From an uncultured Bacillaceae bacterium (lineage in GTDB: Bacteria > Bacillota > Bacilli > Bacillales > Alkalibacillaceae), in contig CALKAL010000070.1 in NCBI GenBank assembly GCA_937983065.1, positions 1 through 7,046 of the forward strand: a DNA stretch of 7,046 nucleotides. Direction: 5' to 3'. How positions within the stretch are numbered: the stretch's first letter is position 1; each line of letters starts with the position of its first letter. The position numbers and the translations under genes are program-made. Below, one piece after another: positions 6,429 to 7,046 of this stretch. Below the pieces are notes generated by a model that saw only the letters and a list, made by a program, of their open reading frames with translations, made no database searches and was not told the origin of the DNA.

Positions 6429-6752
6429 TTACCAATTATCCCATTTCTTTTCGATGACGCCAAGTTCTTTAAGTATATGAACGATAAACTTATCCTTTTC
6501 TCCCGCTAGTTCATTTTCAGTACACTCACTATGAGGTGGATAACCTAATTCCACCGCTTCTTGCAAATTAGACTCTAGAATAAAGTTGGAAGGTTCAGAT
6601 TCTTGTAGACAGTTCGGTGCAATATAAGTTTTGTACGTATGTTCCAAAAAAATTCGAGTGTCAGGAGATGGTTTAGTTTCTGTTTCAAAAATAAAGCCAG
6701 CTATAAGAAGTAACCAAATAACCGCCGTTACGATTAAGACTATCTTTTTCAT
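6429..6752 (-). CDS. Small membrane-anchored protein of unknown function
   Basis: The product is 107 residues. I do not recognise a named family. Residues 4-22 are one hydrophobic helix after MKK, without a lipobox or clear signal-peptidase site. It is probably an N-in anchor leaving about 85 residues outside the membrane. That part is mixed in charge, ends in KKWDNW, and has exactly two cysteines (C48 in IAPNC, C77 in HSEC) that could form a disulfide. The start is ATG at 6752 on the minus strand, with a perfect AGGAGG 6 nt upstream. The longer in-frame start at 6830 is rejected because it falls in the promoter and adds a polar, unrelated 26-residue leader. It has an extended -10 promoter and shares the bidirectional terminator with the lipoprotein gene. 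The strong translation signals argue it is a real gene. Confidence 0.75.
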   Translation of the reverse strand: MKKIVLIVTAVIWLLLIAGFIFETETKPSPDTRIFLEHTYKTYIAPNCLQESEPSNFILESNLQEAVELGYPPHSECTENELAGEKDKFIVHILKELGVIEKKWDNW

Positions 6753-6757
6753 TCTAG

Positions 6758-6764
6758 ACCTCCT
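6758..6764 (-). promoter_or_regulatory. Strong ribosome binding site of the small membrane gene
   Basis: On the minus strand AGGAGGT precedes the ATG at 6752 (AGGAGG-TCTAGA-ATG, 6-nt spacing). It fixes the short start. Confidence 0.8.
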
Positions 6765-6828
6765 AGTATCTACTGTTCTATTTTTAAACGACAAGTAATT
6801 GCTGTTGGATAATAGTATTTGTATCAAC

Positions 6829-6837
6829 AATATAGCA
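6829..6837 (-). promoter_or_regulatory. Extended -10 promoter of the small membrane gene
   Basis: Reading the minus strand, TGC-TATATT is an extended -10 (TGn plus a five-of-six hexamer) with no good -35. Transcription would start near 6822, giving a leader of about 70 nt. Confidence 0.4.
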
Positions 6838-6878
6838 TAAGTGTAGTTGATAAATGTGAATTATAGATGAAATTTTAG

Positions 6879-7046
6879 TTAAGATTTACGTTCAGAAATT
6901 ATTATATAAAGAATATGGCTCTCTTTAAATATATTTGATAGAAGCACAGTGCCCTCGTCAAAAATTTGTTTTATAAGTTCTTCTATAGCCCAAATCTGGT
7001 TGCCCGTGTTGAAGATTTGTCCGATAGAGTGCTTCTATAACCCAAA
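6879..7046 (-). pseudogene. Possible frameshifted 3' end of a 17-residue-repeat gene
   Basis: On the minus strand the frame from 7034 to the TAA at 6879-6881 is open and reads ...IGQIFNTGNQ, IWAIEELIKQIFDEGTV, LLSNIFKES.... The segments IGQIFNTG and IKQIFDEG are 17 residues apart. At the edge the frame is stopped by TAG (7035-7037). Dropping one base near 7027-7030 restores IWVIEAL before it, giving two aligned 17-residue units with 10 identities. Differences include synonymous third-base changes (ATC/ATT, TTC/TTT) and conservative swaps (N/D, V/A). This favours former coding sequence broken by a one-base insertion. No start or ribosome binding site lies within the window. The alternative is a non-coding 52-nt minisatellite, which changes frame every unit. 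I recognise no family. Confidence 0.3.
6937..7046. repeat. Tandem 51-52-nt repeat running off the right edge
   Basis: CTTCTATAGCCCAAA (6980-6994) recurs as CTTCTATAACCCAAA (7032-7046), 52 nt apart with one mismatch. Between them the middle of the unit, TGCCCGTGTTGAAGATTTGT (7001-7020), recurs in decayed form 51 nt upstream at 6950-6969 (15 of 20 matches). The stretch ATAAGTTCTTCTATA (6973-6987) matches ATAGAGTGCTTCTATA with one gap. There are thus at least two and a half units, the leftmost most degenerate. The unit holds an inverted repeat, CAAATCT (6991-6997) and AGATTTG (7013-7019). In addition ATAGAAGCAC (6938-6947) is an exact inverted copy of GTGCTTCTAT (7029-7038). Unit number and nature depend on sequence to the right. 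Confidence 0.65.

Noticed and set aside
6980..7046. CRISPR array at the right edge
   Set aside because: The period is 51-52 nt and similarity runs through the whole unit, not only a repeat with unique spacers; no cas gene is visible.

Overview
The window looks like chromosomal DNA of a low-GC Gram-positive, endospore-forming Bacillales bacterium. The evidence is strong AGGAGG-type ribosome binding sites, TTG starts, sigma-A-type promoter boxes, AT-rich intergenic DNA, a NorA/Bmr-type efflux pump, a YtvI-type sporulation membrane protein and a lipobox lipoprotein. The very acidic exported lipoprotein would suit a salt- or alkali-tolerant bacillus, but that is inference.

Layout, left to right. 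(1) 157-1353 (+): a NorA/Bmr/Blt-like drug/proton antiporter, closed by a hairpin at 1384-1417. (2) 1618-5349 (+): three membrane-protein genes with no clear terminator between them: a YtvI-like AI-2E/PerM-family protein, a CNNM/CorC-type (YhdP/MpfA-like) protein with CBS domains, and a second, shorter AI-2E-family protein. A terminator at 5350-5380 follows. The two downstream genes both start with TTG. The first has a structured leader (about 1515-1617) that could hold an attenuator or a small RNA. (3) 5618-6313 (+): a secreted lipoprotein with a 9-residue acidic repeat and a C-terminal domain resembling the PsbP/Mog1/DcrB (DUF1795) fold, with its own good promoter. (4) 6429-6752 (-): a 107-residue membrane-anchored protein of unknown function, convergent with the lipoprotein gene. 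The two share a bidirectional terminator at 6334-6357. (5) About 6937 to the right edge: a tandem repeat of 51-52 nt. Read on the minus strand it gives 17-residue peptide repeats broken by a frameshift, so it is either a decayed gene end or a non-coding minisatellite entering from the right.

Almost every gene encodes an envelope protein. The middle block probably concerns cation homeostasis: CNNM/CorC proteins are linked to Mg2+ export, and some AI-2E-family proteins have been reported as Na+(Li+)/H+ antiporters. No rRNA, tRNA, CRISPR array, transposase or recognisable phage gene is visible. I do not see a complete, obviously new system. The most unusual items are the right-edge repeat, the leader before the YtvI-like gene, and the CNNM gene sandwiched between two AI-2E paralogues.
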